Part shown: in pieces, positions 1 to 10,335 of the stretch
Layout of the letters: each line of letters opens with the position of its first letter
How positions within the stretch are numbered: position 1 is the stretch's first letter
NCBI GenBank assembly: GCA_001795385.1
Contig: MGOU01000006.1
Coordinates: forward strand, 1-59,665
Source: Clostridiales bacterium GWD2_32_19
GTDB lineage: Bacteria > Bacillota > Clostridia > Lachnospirales > UBA12420
Length of the DNA: 59,665 nucleotides
Direction of reading: 5' to 3'
Position numbers and translations under genes: made by a program
The notes under the pieces: model-generated
Database searches by the model: none
Told to the model about the DNA's origin: nothing
Seen by the model: only the letters and a program-made list of their open reading frames with translations

Positions 1-454
1 TACTCCGCTACCGCGTCACACGCACGATTGAGTGTAAGGTGCTTCGCTAATTTATTTGAAAGATAAAAGACTACAAGTTTTCAACCCCACATCCGTTATA
101 TCCCCTCCATAGGTATGTCCCGGCGTTCAGTACTCTTAAACGGAAAGGGCAGACCGTAAACAACCCCCATCCAAAATTAAATTATCTTTTTTCCTAATCC
201 GCAAACTGTTTGAGTAAGTGCAGCGCATGCGAAACGCACGAGTTCTTGCGGCTAGTCACCCAAGGATGGGGGTTAGGGGGTTGAGTTTTTTTGTTACCTT
301 TTTTTTGAAAAAAAGTAAATACACTATTGTTTTAGAACAACATCAACACTTCTCACATTAGTCAGTATACAAATATGAGTGGGAAGACACCTATGTTCCA
401 TTAGTGTCTTCCCACTCATATTACTCGCTTCTCTCAATGACGAAAATTTATAAT
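1..454. other. intergenic region with inverted repeats, no gene seen
   Basis: No convincing reading frame was found here. It contains an 11-bp inverted repeat (aacccccatcc at 162-172 and its complement at 264-274) separated by about 90 bases, and the perfect 19-bp hairpin listed separately at 372-422. The base composition is clearly richer in G and C than the neighbouring genes, which suggests a decayed element or a structured repeat rather than ordinary spacer. Confidence 0.5.
372..422 (-). terminator. 19-bp perfect hairpin downstream of the Rpn-type gene
   Basis: The arms 372-390 and 404-422 are exact reverse complements around a 13-base loop. It lies 33 bases past the stop of the minus-strand gene at 455-1411, so it probably ends that transcript. 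The T-run after it on the minus strand is weak, so an RNA-processing or repeat element is an alternative. Confidence 0.5.
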
Positions 455-1411
455 CTATTCTTCTTCGTTTTCTTCTACTGAATTTACTATTTTATTCACT
501 TCGTCTTCCCCTAGCCCTGTAAACACTACAATCTGTTCTACTGTACATTTATTTTTTATCATATTCCTTACTATTTTTTCTATTCCTTTCTGAATACCTT
601 TTTGCAAACCTTCTTGTCTTCCTTCTTGTCTTCCCTCTTGTCTTCCTCTTTCTTCTGCATATTTTTCTTTAAGTTGCACTATTCCCATAGGTTCTTCTAC
701 CTCCTTTAGCTCTTTTTTTCTTTCTTCTTCATATATTCTCTTTTCTTCTCCTGTTAGTTTTATTATATCTTCTATAAATTGAAATATGTACTGCATTTTT
801 TCTTTATCATATTTTCTTTCTTTCAATAATCTTATTAACTTTATTTTAAACCTATGTGCTTGCATTTTTGTTTCTTCTATTTTAATTGCATATAATCCTG
901 CTAACATCACTAAAGCGAATATGTTTTTATTTTGTGCCAGGTCATCTTCCTCTTGTTCTATTAACTTATATGTCTTATACTCATATGTAAGTTTTGTATC
1001 AAAAAATTTATATTCATATTTTTCTGGTTTGTAATTTTTATCTTCATCTGTAAATATTACTATTGTATTTATACTTTTGTTATGTCTGTCATATATTCTA
1101 TAGAAATACTTAAACATTCTTTCTGTAAAGTCTTTATCATAATATCCCTGTACTTCTATATGTATAAGTACCCATTTTTCTTCTCCATTTTTCAGATACA
1201 CTTTTACTAGTTTATCCGTTATTTTCTTTCCCATTTCTGATACTGTAAATAATCTTGCTAATTCTTGTTCTAGAAATTCATATTTCTTTGTGAAGTTTAT
1301 TTCATTATACATCTCTGGCATAAAATATTCCACAAACTCTTCAAATAAATCTTCTATTATAGCCTTCCACAACTCATCTGGACTTATTTCTACTACTTTT
1401 TGATCTGCCAC
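455..1411 (-). CDS. Rpn-family recombination-promoting nuclease / putative transposase
   Basis: The 318-residue product resembles the Rpn/transposase_31 family, which are PD-(D/E)XK-fold DNA endonucleases linked to RecA-independent recombination. The core motif is visible as LIHIEVQ near residue 82, followed by the family's DFTERMFKYFYRIYDR segment. The C-terminal part is a charged helix with short RQEG/QKGI repeats (about residues 255-280), as is common in these proteins. The start is a GTG preceded by AAGGAAGG with an 8-base spacer. Such genes are often scattered in many copies and are sometimes counted as accessory DNA; this one appears intact. The biological role is inferred from the family only. 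Confidence 0.8.
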   Translation of the reverse strand: MADQKVVEISPDELWKAIIEDLFEEFVEYFMPEMYNEINFTKKYEFLEQELARLFTVSEMGKKITDKLVKVYLKNGEEKWVLIHIEVQGYYDKDFTERMFKYFYRIYDRHNKSINTIVIFTDEDKNYKPEKYEYKFFDTKLTYEYKTYKLIEQEEDDLAQNKNIFALVMLAGLYAIKIEETKMQAHRFKIKLIRLLKERKYDKEKMQYIFQFIEDIIKLTGEEKRIYEEERKKELKEVEEPMGIVQLKEKYAEERGRQEGRQEGRQEGLQKGIQKGIEKIVRNMIKNKCTVEQIVVFTGLGEDEVNKIVNSVEENEEE

Positions 1412-1558
1412 TTATTTTACCTTCCTTTCACATCCTTGGTATATTAAAATTATATCAAACTTTTTAGTTTTCTTCAACTAATATTTTCTTTCTTTTATAT
1501 CTATGTATATATTATAACGATGAATACCCCAGGGGACTTTTCACCATCACCTTCTACT

Positions 1559-2296
1559 CTACTTCCCATACATCCTCATAATCTCCTCAGTGTAACTTCC
1601 TTCCTTATTATATATAATAAGAGGTTGGTCTATTACTAAGTATGGTTTTGCATGCTTTACTCCCTCTACTAAAATCATTGTTGGCGGTTTATCTATAGTA
1701 GGATATACATTTCTTAGTCTTTTTAGTTCTATTTTATATTTCTTCATTATATGTATTATGTCTGTCAGCCTATGGGGTCTGTGTATCATGTATATTCGCC
1801 CATTATGCGTTAGTACACTGCTTGCATTTGATATTATGTCTTCTAGGGTGCATAAGACCTCGTGTCGTGCAATTATTTTCTCGGTTATTTCGTTTTTGAG
1901 GCCTTTGTTATTCTCCATGTATGGTGGGTTACATGTTATGATGTCAAATTCTTTTTCTTTAAATATTTCTCTACTATCGTTTACATCTCCTTGTATGAAA
2001 CATACTTTATCTGTTTGTTCATTCATTTTTATACTTCTGTTTGCCATGTCTATGTTTTTTTCTAGTATGTCTATGCCTGTAATGTACTTTGCTTCTGTTT
2101 TTGCTTCTAGCAGCATTGCTATGACACCGTTGCCTGTACACATGTCTAGGACTGTATCATCTTTTTTTACTCTTGCGAAATCCGAAAGTAATACTGCATC
2201 TACGCCAAAGCAGAACATCTTTTTGTTTTGGATTATGTGATAGTTTTTTATCTCCAAATCATCGATACGCTCATCAGGAGAAATTATGTTGTTCAT
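1559..2296 (-). CDS. TrmN6-like tRNA1(Val) adenine-37 N6-methyltransferase (YabB family)
   Basis: This is a class I SAM-dependent methyltransferase of about 245 residues. Motif I is visible as VLDMCTGNGVIAMLL, and the N6-adenine catalytic motif as NPPY in ITCNPPYMEN. This combination and the length match the TrmN6/YfiC/YabB family, which methylates A37 of a valine tRNA in the cytoplasm. I chose the ATG at 2296: an ideal GGAGGTGA lies at 2302-2309, inside the slightly longer open frame that begins at 2311. It sits downstream of ricT and holB, as in the Bacillus yaaT-yabA-yabB region, which supports the assignment. Confidence 0.85.
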   Translation of the reverse strand: MNNIISPDERIDDLEIKNYHIIQNKKMFCFGVDAVLLSDFARVKKDDTVLDMCTGNGVIAMLLEAKTEAKYITGIDILEKNIDMANRSIKMNEQTDKVCFIQGDVNDSREIFKEKEFDIITCNPPYMENNKGLKNEITEKIIARHEVLCTLEDIISNASSVLTHNGRIYMIHRPHRLTDIIHIMKKYKIELKRLRNVYPTIDKPPTMILVEGVKHAKPYLVIDQPLIIYNKEGSYTEEIMRMYGK

Positions 2297-2362
2297 GTGT
2301 GTCACCTCCATGGGATGGATTTATAATTAGTGGGAGAGTTCCTTCATCTATATATTAAGAAA

Positions 2363-2387
2363 CAAGACAGGATTTTGTCCTGTCTTG
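2363..2387 (-). terminator. hairpin terminator after ricT
   Basis: A 10-bp perfect stem (caagacagga and its complement) with a 5-base loop lies 7 bases past the ricT stop and is followed on the minus strand by TTTCTT. It probably ends or attenuates the holB-ricT transcript before the methyltransferase gene. Confidence 0.55.
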
Positions 2388-2393
2388 CTATTT

Positions 2394-3329
2394 TTACTCG
2401 TCTAGTTTTTCTTCCGCGCCTTTTTTATCTTCTAGTGCTTTTAGTGCTTTTTCATCTACTTCTTCCATTTCATATTCATATTGATTTTTATGTGCACAAT
2501 TGCCTGCACATCCTACTACTTCTAGTTGTTCTGGGGTGTATACTCTTATTTCTGAATGCGTTTCTGTAGCGGTTTTGGTTAAAGAAACTCTTACTAACTC
2601 TTTTATACTATCTCTTCCTATTATAATGCCTTCTCTATTATCATCTGTTTTTACTTTACTTCCGATGTTTGGTATTCTCTTATTTACCTCTTCGTATAAA
2701 TCATTTTCATATGCTAGGCAGCACATAAGTCTTCCGCATATTCCTGATATTTTTACTGGGTTGAGAGATAAATTTTGTTCTTTTGCCATGTTGATAGACA
2801 CAGACTCAAAATTGTTTAGGTGAGTAGAACAACATAAGCATCTGCCACACATTCCTACTCCTCCGAGCATCTTTGTCTCGTCGCGTACCCCTATTTGCCT
2901 AAGCTCTATCCGTGTTTTAAACACTGCTGCTAGGTCTTTTACTAATTCTCTAAAATCCACCCTACCTGATGATACAAAGTAGAATATAAGCTTTGCGTTG
3001 TCAAATGTATACTTTACATCTATTAGTTTCATTTCTAATGAATGCTTTTGTACTTTTTTCTCGCAAATTACTAGTGCTTCTCTTTCTTTCTTTTTATTGA
3101 TCATATTTTGCTTTAGGTCGTTTTTATCTGCCGATCTTAATATGCTTTTTAGTGGAAGCTCTAACTCTTCCTCATTGACTTCTTTTCCTACAACGACTAT
3201 TTTACCAAACTCTAACCCTCTTACAGATTCAGCTATTACATTATAACCTACCTTTAACCTAGGATTATCATCACTGTAGTAATGAATCTTGCCATTCTTC
3301 CTGAACCGTACTCCATTTACTTTAATCAT
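2394..3329 (-). CDS. ricT: RicT / YaaT, PSP1-domain regulatory iron-sulfur protein
   Basis: The 311-residue product carries the PSP1 domain and its conserved cysteine cluster (GMCGRCLCC near residues 158-166 and GICGRLMCC near 194-202). In Bacillus, RicT acts with RicA and RicF, binds Fe-S clusters, and promotes RNase Y-dependent mRNA maturation and sporulation phosphorelay activity. Two further cysteines near residue 279 (CAGNCAHK) may also bind metal. The ATG at 3329 is preceded by CGGAGGT. It lies downstream of holB, the conserved Firmicutes arrangement. The gap between holB and ricT contains a 75-bp element duplicated elsewhere in the window. Confidence 0.93.
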   Translation of the reverse strand: MIKVNGVRFRKNGKIHYYSDDNPRLKVGYNVIAESVRGLEFGKIVVVGKEVNEEELELPLKSILRSADKNDLKQNMINKKKEREALVICEKKVQKHSLEMKLIDVKYTFDNAKLIFYFVSSGRVDFRELVKDLAAVFKTRIELRQIGVRDETKMLGGVGMCGRCLCCSTHLNNFESVSINMAKEQNLSLNPVKISGICGRLMCCLAYENDLYEEVNKRIPNIGSKVKTDDNREGIIIGRDSIKELVRVSLTKTATETHSEIRVYTPEQLEVVGCAGNCAHKNQYEYEMEEVDEKALKALEDKKGAEEKLDE

Positions 3330-3350
3330 ATTTGTACCTCCGTTGTGGAA

Positions 3351-3425
3351 AAGGTAGTATAAAATATTTATAGTACTAAATACTACACTATCCCTTTATA
3401 TTCAATATATTTTATCAGTATTATC
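3351..3425 (-). repeat. 75-bp leader element, copy 1 (upstream of ricT)
   Basis: The reverse complement of this stretch matches 42173-42247 with only two mismatches by eye. The element ends 21 bases before the ricT start codon. The other copy also ends 21 bases before its start codon, and in the same orientation relative to the gene. Part of it can fold into an imperfect hairpin closed by AAGG/CCTT ends. Confidence 0.85.
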
Positions 3426-3432
3426 ATCCCTT

Positions 3433-4419
3433 TTACCCCTTCACATTTAGCAGCATTACATGCGTTGCTAGTTTTGGATTTAGGTTTCTTTTTATGTTTT
3501 CCCTTATATATTGTATGTTTTCTATTATTCTGTTTAGATATGCATATGTGAGTTCTGTTGCTTGGTGGTTTAACTCTTCTGTTTTGTCTTTATTTATTAA
3601 ATGCTTTGTACTTATCTCGCTTTTTATGATATTTATATCTCTGTACCATATATATAGAAGATTTAGTATTTCTTCATATTTTTTTTCATTTTGCTCAAAG
3701 AATTTTTTTATTTTTATTATGTTTTCTATGTTAAGGTTTAAAAACATTCTTGTTGTTTCTATTAATTCATTTCTAAATTCAGTAAATTCTTTTGAGTTTA
3801 TTATGTTTTCTAGTTTTGATATGTTTCCTTCTGAGTAAGAAGAGTAGATATCCACATTTTCTATTTTCTTATTATAATTATCCACAATATATTTGTTCAT
3901 ATCCTCTATATTAATGGGTTTTAGATCTATTAATATACATCTCGACAGTATAGTTGGTAAAAACTTTTTATAATCTGTGGATGATAATATTAAAATTGCG
4001 TATTCGCAGGGTTCTTCAATCGTTTTTAGTATCGCATTTTGTGCTGATTCTGTCATGGTGTCAGCTTCTTTAATTATGTATATTTTGTATTTGTTTTGAT
4101 AAGGTCTTATGTTTATGTCAAAAATTAATTTTTCCCTTATCTGCTCTACTCCTATACTTTTTTTATCCTCACTATCTATATAAATAACATCTGGATTGTT
4201 TTGATGTTCAAATGTTTTGCATGATATGCAGTCATTACATGAATCAACACTCGACGCTTCACACATTAAGGTTTTTGCAAATGTTTGTACAACCATTTCC
4301 CTACTGATAGAGTCATCGCTATTAAATATATAGGCATGCGATATCTTATTTGCTGCTATGGAGTTTTTTATGCTTTTTATAGTATCGGCATGACCTGTTA
4401 TTTTATTAAACGAATACAT
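3433..4419 (-). CDS. holB: DNA polymerase III delta-prime subunit
   Basis: The product is a clamp-loader AAA+ protein of about 328 residues. It shows the zinc-binding cysteine group (CEASSVDSCNDCISC) and the AAA+ core with ESAQNAILKTIEEP and the SRC motif in TILSRCILIDLKP. The P-loop position reads NSDDSISREMV and lacks the GxxGxGK pattern, as expected for delta-prime, which loads the sliding clamp without hydrolysing ATP itself. I chose the ATG at 4419, because GGAG lies 9 bases upstream of it; the frame opens 5 codons earlier at 4434 but without a ribosome site. It is followed by ricT on the same strand. Confidence 0.9.
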   Translation of the reverse strand: MYSFNKITGHADTIKSIKNSIAANKISHAYIFNSDDSISREMVVQTFAKTLMCEASSVDSCNDCISCKTFEHQNNPDVIYIDSEDKKSIGVEQIREKLIFDINIRPYQNKYKIYIIKEADTMTESAQNAILKTIEEPCEYAILILSSTDYKKFLPTILSRCILIDLKPINIEDMNKYIVDNYNKKIENVDIYSSYSEGNISKLENIINSKEFTEFRNELIETTRMFLNLNIENIIKIKKFFEQNEKKYEEILNLLYIWYRDINIIKSEISTKHLINKDKTEELNHQATELTYAYLNRIIENIQYIRENIKRNLNPKLATHVMLLNVKG

Positions 4420-4467
4420 TTTTATCAACTCCATTTTAGTTGTAAGTTGTTAATCATTTAAATTATT

Positions 4468-4496
4468 CCCCTCTACCTTTGTTATAGGAAGAGGGG
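4468..4496 (-). terminator. hairpin between gyrA and holB
   Basis: An 11-bp stem with one mismatch (cccctctacct against aggaagagggg) and a 7-base loop lies about 70 bases past the gyrA stop. The minus-strand tail is AT-rich but not a pure T-run, so this is a probable rather than certain terminator. Confidence 0.5.
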
Positions 4497-4567
4497 TGAT
4501 CTGAGGATAGTTTTTAATTTTCAATTTTCAATTCTACCCTGAGATATTAAACATCTATATTATTTTC

Positions 4568-7087
4568 TTATTCAAATTCTGATAGGTCTCCGCATTCATC
4601 TATGTTTATGTCTTCGTCATCTATTTGGTCTAGTCTCACTCTAGTTACTGCTACTACTTTTACTTCTTTGTCGAGGTTGATTAGTTTTACTCCTTGTGTT
4701 GCTCTACCCATGTTTGAAATATCTTTTGCTCTTAATCTTATTATTATACCTTCTGATGTAATTATCATAAGTTCGTCTTCGTCACAAAGGATTCTTGCAT
4801 TTACTATTACTCCTGTTTTTGCAGTTACCTTATGAGTTTTTATTCCTTTTCCGCCTCTGTTTTGTAAGTGGAAATTGTCTACATTACATCTCTTACCTAG
4901 TCCGTTTTCTGTTACCATGAGTAGCTCTTTACCTTCTTCGAGTATTGTCATGTCTATGACTTCGTCTCCAGTTTTAAGTCTTATACCCCTTACACCTCTG
5001 GTGTTTCTTCCTGTATTTCTAACATCTTCTTCTCTAAATCTTATTCCCATACCCTTTTTAGTAGCTAGAAATATTTCCCTTGTTCCATCTGTAAGAGAAA
5101 CTCTTATTAGCTCATCATTATCCTGTAAGCTTACAGCTATAAGTCCACCTTTTCTTACATTTTGATATGCCATGATGCTTGTCCTTTTTACTAGTCCCAG
5201 TTTTGTTGACATCATTAGATACATGCCTTCTTCATAATTTGCAATTGGTATCACTGCACTTATTTTTTCTTCTGGATTTAATTCTAATAAATTTACTATG
5301 TTTGTACCTTTTGCAGTTCTTGCTGACTCTGGTATTTCATATGCTTTTAGTCTATAAACATTACCTTTATTTGTGAAGAACATCAGGTAGCTATGACTGC
5401 TCGCTATGAATATACTTTCTATAAAATCTTCTTCTCTCGTGTTCATTCCTTTTATACCTTTTCCACCTCTATGTTGTGCTTTATAAGTAGAAGCTGGAAG
5501 TCTTTTTATATATCCAAGATGTGTCATTGTTATAGCGCAATTTTCTCTTTTTATCATGTCTTCTATGTTTATTTCTGATGAATCATATGTTATTTCTGTT
5601 CTTCTGTTATCTCCATACTCATTTTTTATTCTTATAAGATCATTTTTTATAACTTCATATAATTTATTTTCATCACCCAATATTTCTTTTAATTCATTCA
5701 CTAATATTTCTAGTTCAGCAAACTCTGCATCTAATTTATCTCTTTCAAGACCTGTCAATGCTTTCAATCTCATGTCTACAATAGCTTGTGCTTGTATCTC
5801 AGTAAGACCAAACCTTTCAGCTAAGTTTAGCTTCGCTGTATTAGTATCATCAGATGCTCTTATTACTTTGATAACCTCATCTATATGATCAAGTGCTATA
5901 ATCAATCCTTCTAATATATGTTTTCTTGCTTCTGCTTTTGCTAAGTCGAATTTTATCCTTCTTGTCTCTACATCTTTTTGATGTGCAAGATAGTGGTCTA
6001 AAATCTGCTTCAAATTTAGCACCTTAGGCTCGTTATTTACAAGAGCGAGGCTATTCACCCCAAAAGACTCTTGAAGCTGTGTATGCTTATACAGCGTGTT
6101 CAGAACGATGTTTGCGTTTGCGTCCCTTTTTAATTCTATAACTATTCGTACTTTATTTTCTCTGTCAGATTCATCTCTAAGATCTGATATGCCTTCTATC
6201 TTCTTATCTTTTACTAGGTCTGCTATCTTTTCAATCAAATTGGCTTTGTTTACTTGATATGGTATTTCTGATACTACAATCCTTTGTTTTCCACTTTTAC
6301 CTTCTTCTATGTCGCATACTGACCTAATTACAAGTGATCCTCTTCCTGTTCTGTATGCATCTTTTATACCTTTTGTACCAAGTATAATTGCACCAGTTGG
6401 AAAATCTGGGCCTGTAACTATTTCCATCAATTCTTCTATATCCGTGTCAGCATTATTTTCTATATGATTATCAATTATTCTTATTACAGCATCGACTACT
6501 TCCCTTAAGTTATGAGGAGGTATCTTTGTCGCCATACCAACTGCTATCCCCATCGTTCCGTTAATTAACAAATTAGGAATTCTTGATGGTAATACTGTAG
6601 GTTCTTTTGTATCTTCAGAATAGTTAGGTTTAAAATCAACAGTATCTTTACCTATGTCTTTTAGTAATTCATCTGATATTTTACTAAGTCTTGCTTCCGT
6701 ATATCTCATAGATGCTGCACTATCCCCATCCATAGATCCAAAGTTACCATGCCCATCTATAAGCATATATCTTGTACTAAAGTCTTGTGCTAGATTTACT
6801 AGTGTATTATATATTGATGCGTCTCCATGTGGGTGATACTTACCCATTACTTCCCCGACAGTCATAGCACATTTTTTATAAGATTTATTACTGAAAAATC
6901 CTATTTGATGCATAGCATATATTATTCTTCTATGTACAGGCTTTAAACCATCTCTTACATCCGGTAAAGCTCTTGAAACTATTACACTCATAGCATAACT
7001 GATAAATGACTTTCTCATCTCATCTTCAACTTCGATTGTTATTATTTTATCCATGCTCTCATCGCCTGCATTTATATCTTCTGACAT
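4568..7087 (-). CDS. gyrA: DNA gyrase subunit A
   Basis: At 839 residues this is a full-length type IIA topoisomerase subunit A. It forms the A2B2 gyrase that introduces negative supercoils. The catalytic tyrosine is Y129 in MRYTEARLSK, and the C-terminal DNA-wrapping blades contain several GRxTxGV-like repeats, with the GyrA-box-like QNRGGKGIK near residue 740. The start ATG has GGAGG upstream. The quinolone-determining region is unusual: after HPHGD it reads ASIYN, so the positions equivalent to E. coli Ser83 and Asp87 are Ala and Asn. It follows gyrB, with a parS site between the two. Confidence 0.97.
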   Translation of the reverse strand: MSEDINAGDESMDKIITIEVEDEMRKSFISYAMSVIVSRALPDVRDGLKPVHRRIIYAMHQIGFFSNKSYKKCAMTVGEVMGKYHPHGDASIYNTLVNLAQDFSTRYMLIDGHGNFGSMDGDSAASMRYTEARLSKISDELLKDIGKDTVDFKPNYSEDTKEPTVLPSRIPNLLINGTMGIAVGMATKIPPHNLREVVDAVIRIIDNHIENNADTDIEELMEIVTGPDFPTGAIILGTKGIKDAYRTGRGSLVIRSVCDIEEGKSGKQRIVVSEIPYQVNKANLIEKIADLVKDKKIEGISDLRDESDRENKVRIVIELKRDANANIVLNTLYKHTQLQESFGVNSLALVNNEPKVLNLKQILDHYLAHQKDVETRRIKFDLAKAEARKHILEGLIIALDHIDEVIKVIRASDDTNTAKLNLAERFGLTEIQAQAIVDMRLKALTGLERDKLDAEFAELEILVNELKEILGDENKLYEVIKNDLIRIKNEYGDNRRTEITYDSSEINIEDMIKRENCAITMTHLGYIKRLPASTYKAQHRGGKGIKGMNTREEDFIESIFIASSHSYLMFFTNKGNVYRLKAYEIPESARTAKGTNIVNLLELNPEEKISAVIPIANYEEGMYLMMSTKLGLVKRTSIMAYQNVRKGGLIAVSLQDNDELIRVSLTDGTREIFLATKKGMGIRFREEDVRNTGRNTRGVRGIRLKTGDEVIDMTILEEGKELLMVTENGLGKRCNVDNFHLQNRGGKGIKTHKVTAKTGVIVNARILCDEDELMIITSEGIIIRLRAKDISNMGRATQGVKLINLDKEVKVVAVTRVRLDQIDDEDINIDECGDLSEFE

Positions 7088-7198
7088 TTAAAAACCTCCA
7101 TTCGTTACATTCTCTAAACTTCTTCTTTCGAGTTCTCCCTCTTCCCAGGTGAGAACTTTCTATATACTCTCTTATTCTACAGAGTGGATTTTCTAGTT

Positions 7199-7218
7199 CC
7201 TCCCTTGCGAAGAGGAGG
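7199..7218 (-). terminator. GC-rich hairpin between gyrB and gyrA
   Basis: A short imperfect stem of the form cctccc...ggagg stands out in an AT-rich spacer. Similar G/C-rich short hairpins occur at the edge of the repeat near 52490, so this may be a repeat fragment. It could attenuate gyrB-gyrA read-through. Confidence 0.3.
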
Positions 7219-7276
7219 TTAGGTGGGGTGTTCTTTACATACTCTTCAATTCTAACAAGGAGAACATTAACTATAA

Positions 7277-7292
7277 TGTTTCACGTGAAACA
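7277..7292. promoter_or_regulatory. parS site 1 (ParB/Spo0J binding), gyrB-gyrA spacer
   Basis: The 16-bp palindrome tgtttcacgtgaaaca is an exact match to the bacterial parS consensus. It lies just past the gyrB stop, about 8 kb from the proposed oriC. ParB, encoded in this window, would load and spread from here. Confidence 0.95.
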
Positions 7293-7303
7293 TTTATTAT
7301 CTA

Positions 7304-9205
<1,902 letters not shown>

Positions 9206-9245
9206 TTATGTTTTCACAACCTTTCTCTAAACTTATTCCTTAATA

Positions 9246-9274
9246 ATTATACCATAAATTAACTCCAATAGCAA
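9246..9274 (-). promoter_or_regulatory. sigma-A promoter of gyrB
   Basis: On the minus strand TTGCTA and TATAAT are separated by 17 bases, with the start codon about 40 bases downstream. Confidence 0.75.
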
Positions 9275-9277
9275 ATA

Positions 9278-9312
9278 AAAGGGATTAAATTTTTTTAAAA
9301 TTTAATCCCTTT
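9278..9312 (-). terminator. 16-bp hairpin upstream of gyrB
   Basis: The arms aaagggattaaatttt and its complement are perfect, with a 3-base loop. On the minus strand it is followed by TTTATTT, so it probably ends transcripts arriving from the upstream genes before the gyrB promoter. Confidence 0.65.
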
Positions 9313-9320
9313 AAAAATTA

Positions 9321-9530
9321 ATCTCTTAGGGTCAATTCCCCGCAGCTCTGCTGCGTGCGTCCTGTCATTGCAACATCCTAAAACTTGGTTTGTGTATTGT
9401 GCAAACCTAGACATAGGGGTCCTCTAGGAGGAGGTACGAAACAATCTTGTACTTAAGCTAAAAGAGAGATTGCTTCGTACCTCGCAATGACAAATAGATA
9501 CCCCGCAGATCTACTGCGGGGAGAATTCAT
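9321..9530. repeat. palindromic intergenic repeat, copy 1 (with an insertion)
   Basis: This fills most of the 368-base gap between gyrB and the next gene. It begins with cttagggtcaattccccgc, has a long inverted repeat built from gattgcttcgtacctcgc, and ends in ccccgcagatctactgcggg. Compared with the copies at 15785 and 52353 it has extra sequence in the middle (about 9370-9430), which itself resembles 42097-42163. No coding frame is seen. Confidence 0.8.
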
Positions 9531-9556
9531 TACTTTTTATTTGTGGATATTTAAAA

Positions 9557-9572
9557 TGTTTCACGTGAAACA
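9557..9572. promoter_or_regulatory. parS site 2
   Basis: A second exact tgtttcacgtgaaaca palindrome lies immediately past the stop of the minus-strand gene at 9575. It is about 6 kb from oriC. Confidence 0.95.
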
Positions 9573-9574
9573 TT

Positions 9575-10225
9575 TTAAATATAATTACTTAATTTCAATG
9601 TGACTTCTTCCATATCTTCTTCTAATTTTTTATTCTTTTGTTTTAAATTTTTAATTTCGCTTTTTAGTTCATTTATATCCTCTTCTTTATCTTGCTCTTG
9701 CTGTTTTAAATAACTATTTTCTTTTAATAAATGTTCTTCTTCTCCTAATTCAATTAACCAATTTTCTATGTTTTTTATTTCTCTTTTTAGTCCAGATATA
9801 TCATACATATAGTCAATTGAAGATATAACCAACATTGTTATTGCTACTATTGTTATTACCGAATATATAACCATTACTTCATCTTTTTTTGTAAGTCCAA
9901 CTACTGCCATAATCAACATAAATATTAATGCTACTATAAAAATAAGTTTTATAAAATCTTTTTTTTCTACTTCTTTTCTTAACACTTCTTCTTCTTTAAA
10001 TCTTTTAAGTTTTAAAATTACTTTATGCTTATCTTTAACATCTAAATTTTCTATATATTTTTGTATTATATATGAATGAGATAATAGATAATCTTTAGTT
10101 TTATCGATCCACTTATTCTTTTCTCTCGAATTTCTACTTTCTAATGTGCTATCTAACATATTAACATATTTTTTTACTGTTTCCTCTCCAACATTTTTAT
10201 TTTCTCCTTCTTTATCTTTATTCAT
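9575..10225 (-). CDS. coiled-coil membrane protein of unknown function
   Basis: I do not recognise a family. The protein of about 216 residues has a charged helical N-terminal part, two adjacent hydrophobic segments (around residues 93-112 and 118-138) that look like a transmembrane hairpin, and a C-terminal coiled coil rich in Glu and Lys (about 165-215). This suggests a membrane-anchored protein with both ends in the cytoplasm. The ATG at 10225 is chosen because AGGTGGT lies 7 bases upstream; the frame extends 4 codons further without support. It lies between gyrB and tsaC, and parS site 2 abuts its stop codon. A role in origin-region organisation would be speculation. Confidence 0.6.
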   Translation of the reverse strand: MNKDKEGENKNVGEETVKKYVNMLDSTLESRNSREKNKWIDKTKDYLLSHSYIIQKYIENLDVKDKHKVILKLKRFKEEEVLRKEVEKKDFIKLIFIVALIFMLIMAVVGLTKKDEVMVIYSVITIVAITMLVISSIDYMYDISGLKREIKNIENWLIELGEEEHLLKENSYLKQQEQDKEEDINELKSEIKNLKQKNKKLEEDMEEVTLKLSNYI

Positions 10226-10246
10226 TAATAGCACCACCTTTATAAA

Positions 10247-10298
10247 ATGAACCTCCCCGCAGCAAGCTGACGGGAAATTAACCCTTAGAGATTAAAAA
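10247..10298. repeat. short deleted copy of the intergenic repeat
   Basis: The reverse complement runs from ttttaatctctaagggt to ctgcggggaggttcatt, matching the two ends of the family repeat at 15785-15938 while the central palindrome is missing. It looks like a deletion derivative. Confidence 0.6.
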
Positions 10299-10335
10299 TA
10301 TAAGTTATACACACTAATAATGATAATTGTTATAT

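Noticed and set aside
1758-2240. Plus-strand reading frame opposite the TrmN6-like gene
   Set aside because: It lies entirely opposite a gene with clear family motifs and has no ribosome site.
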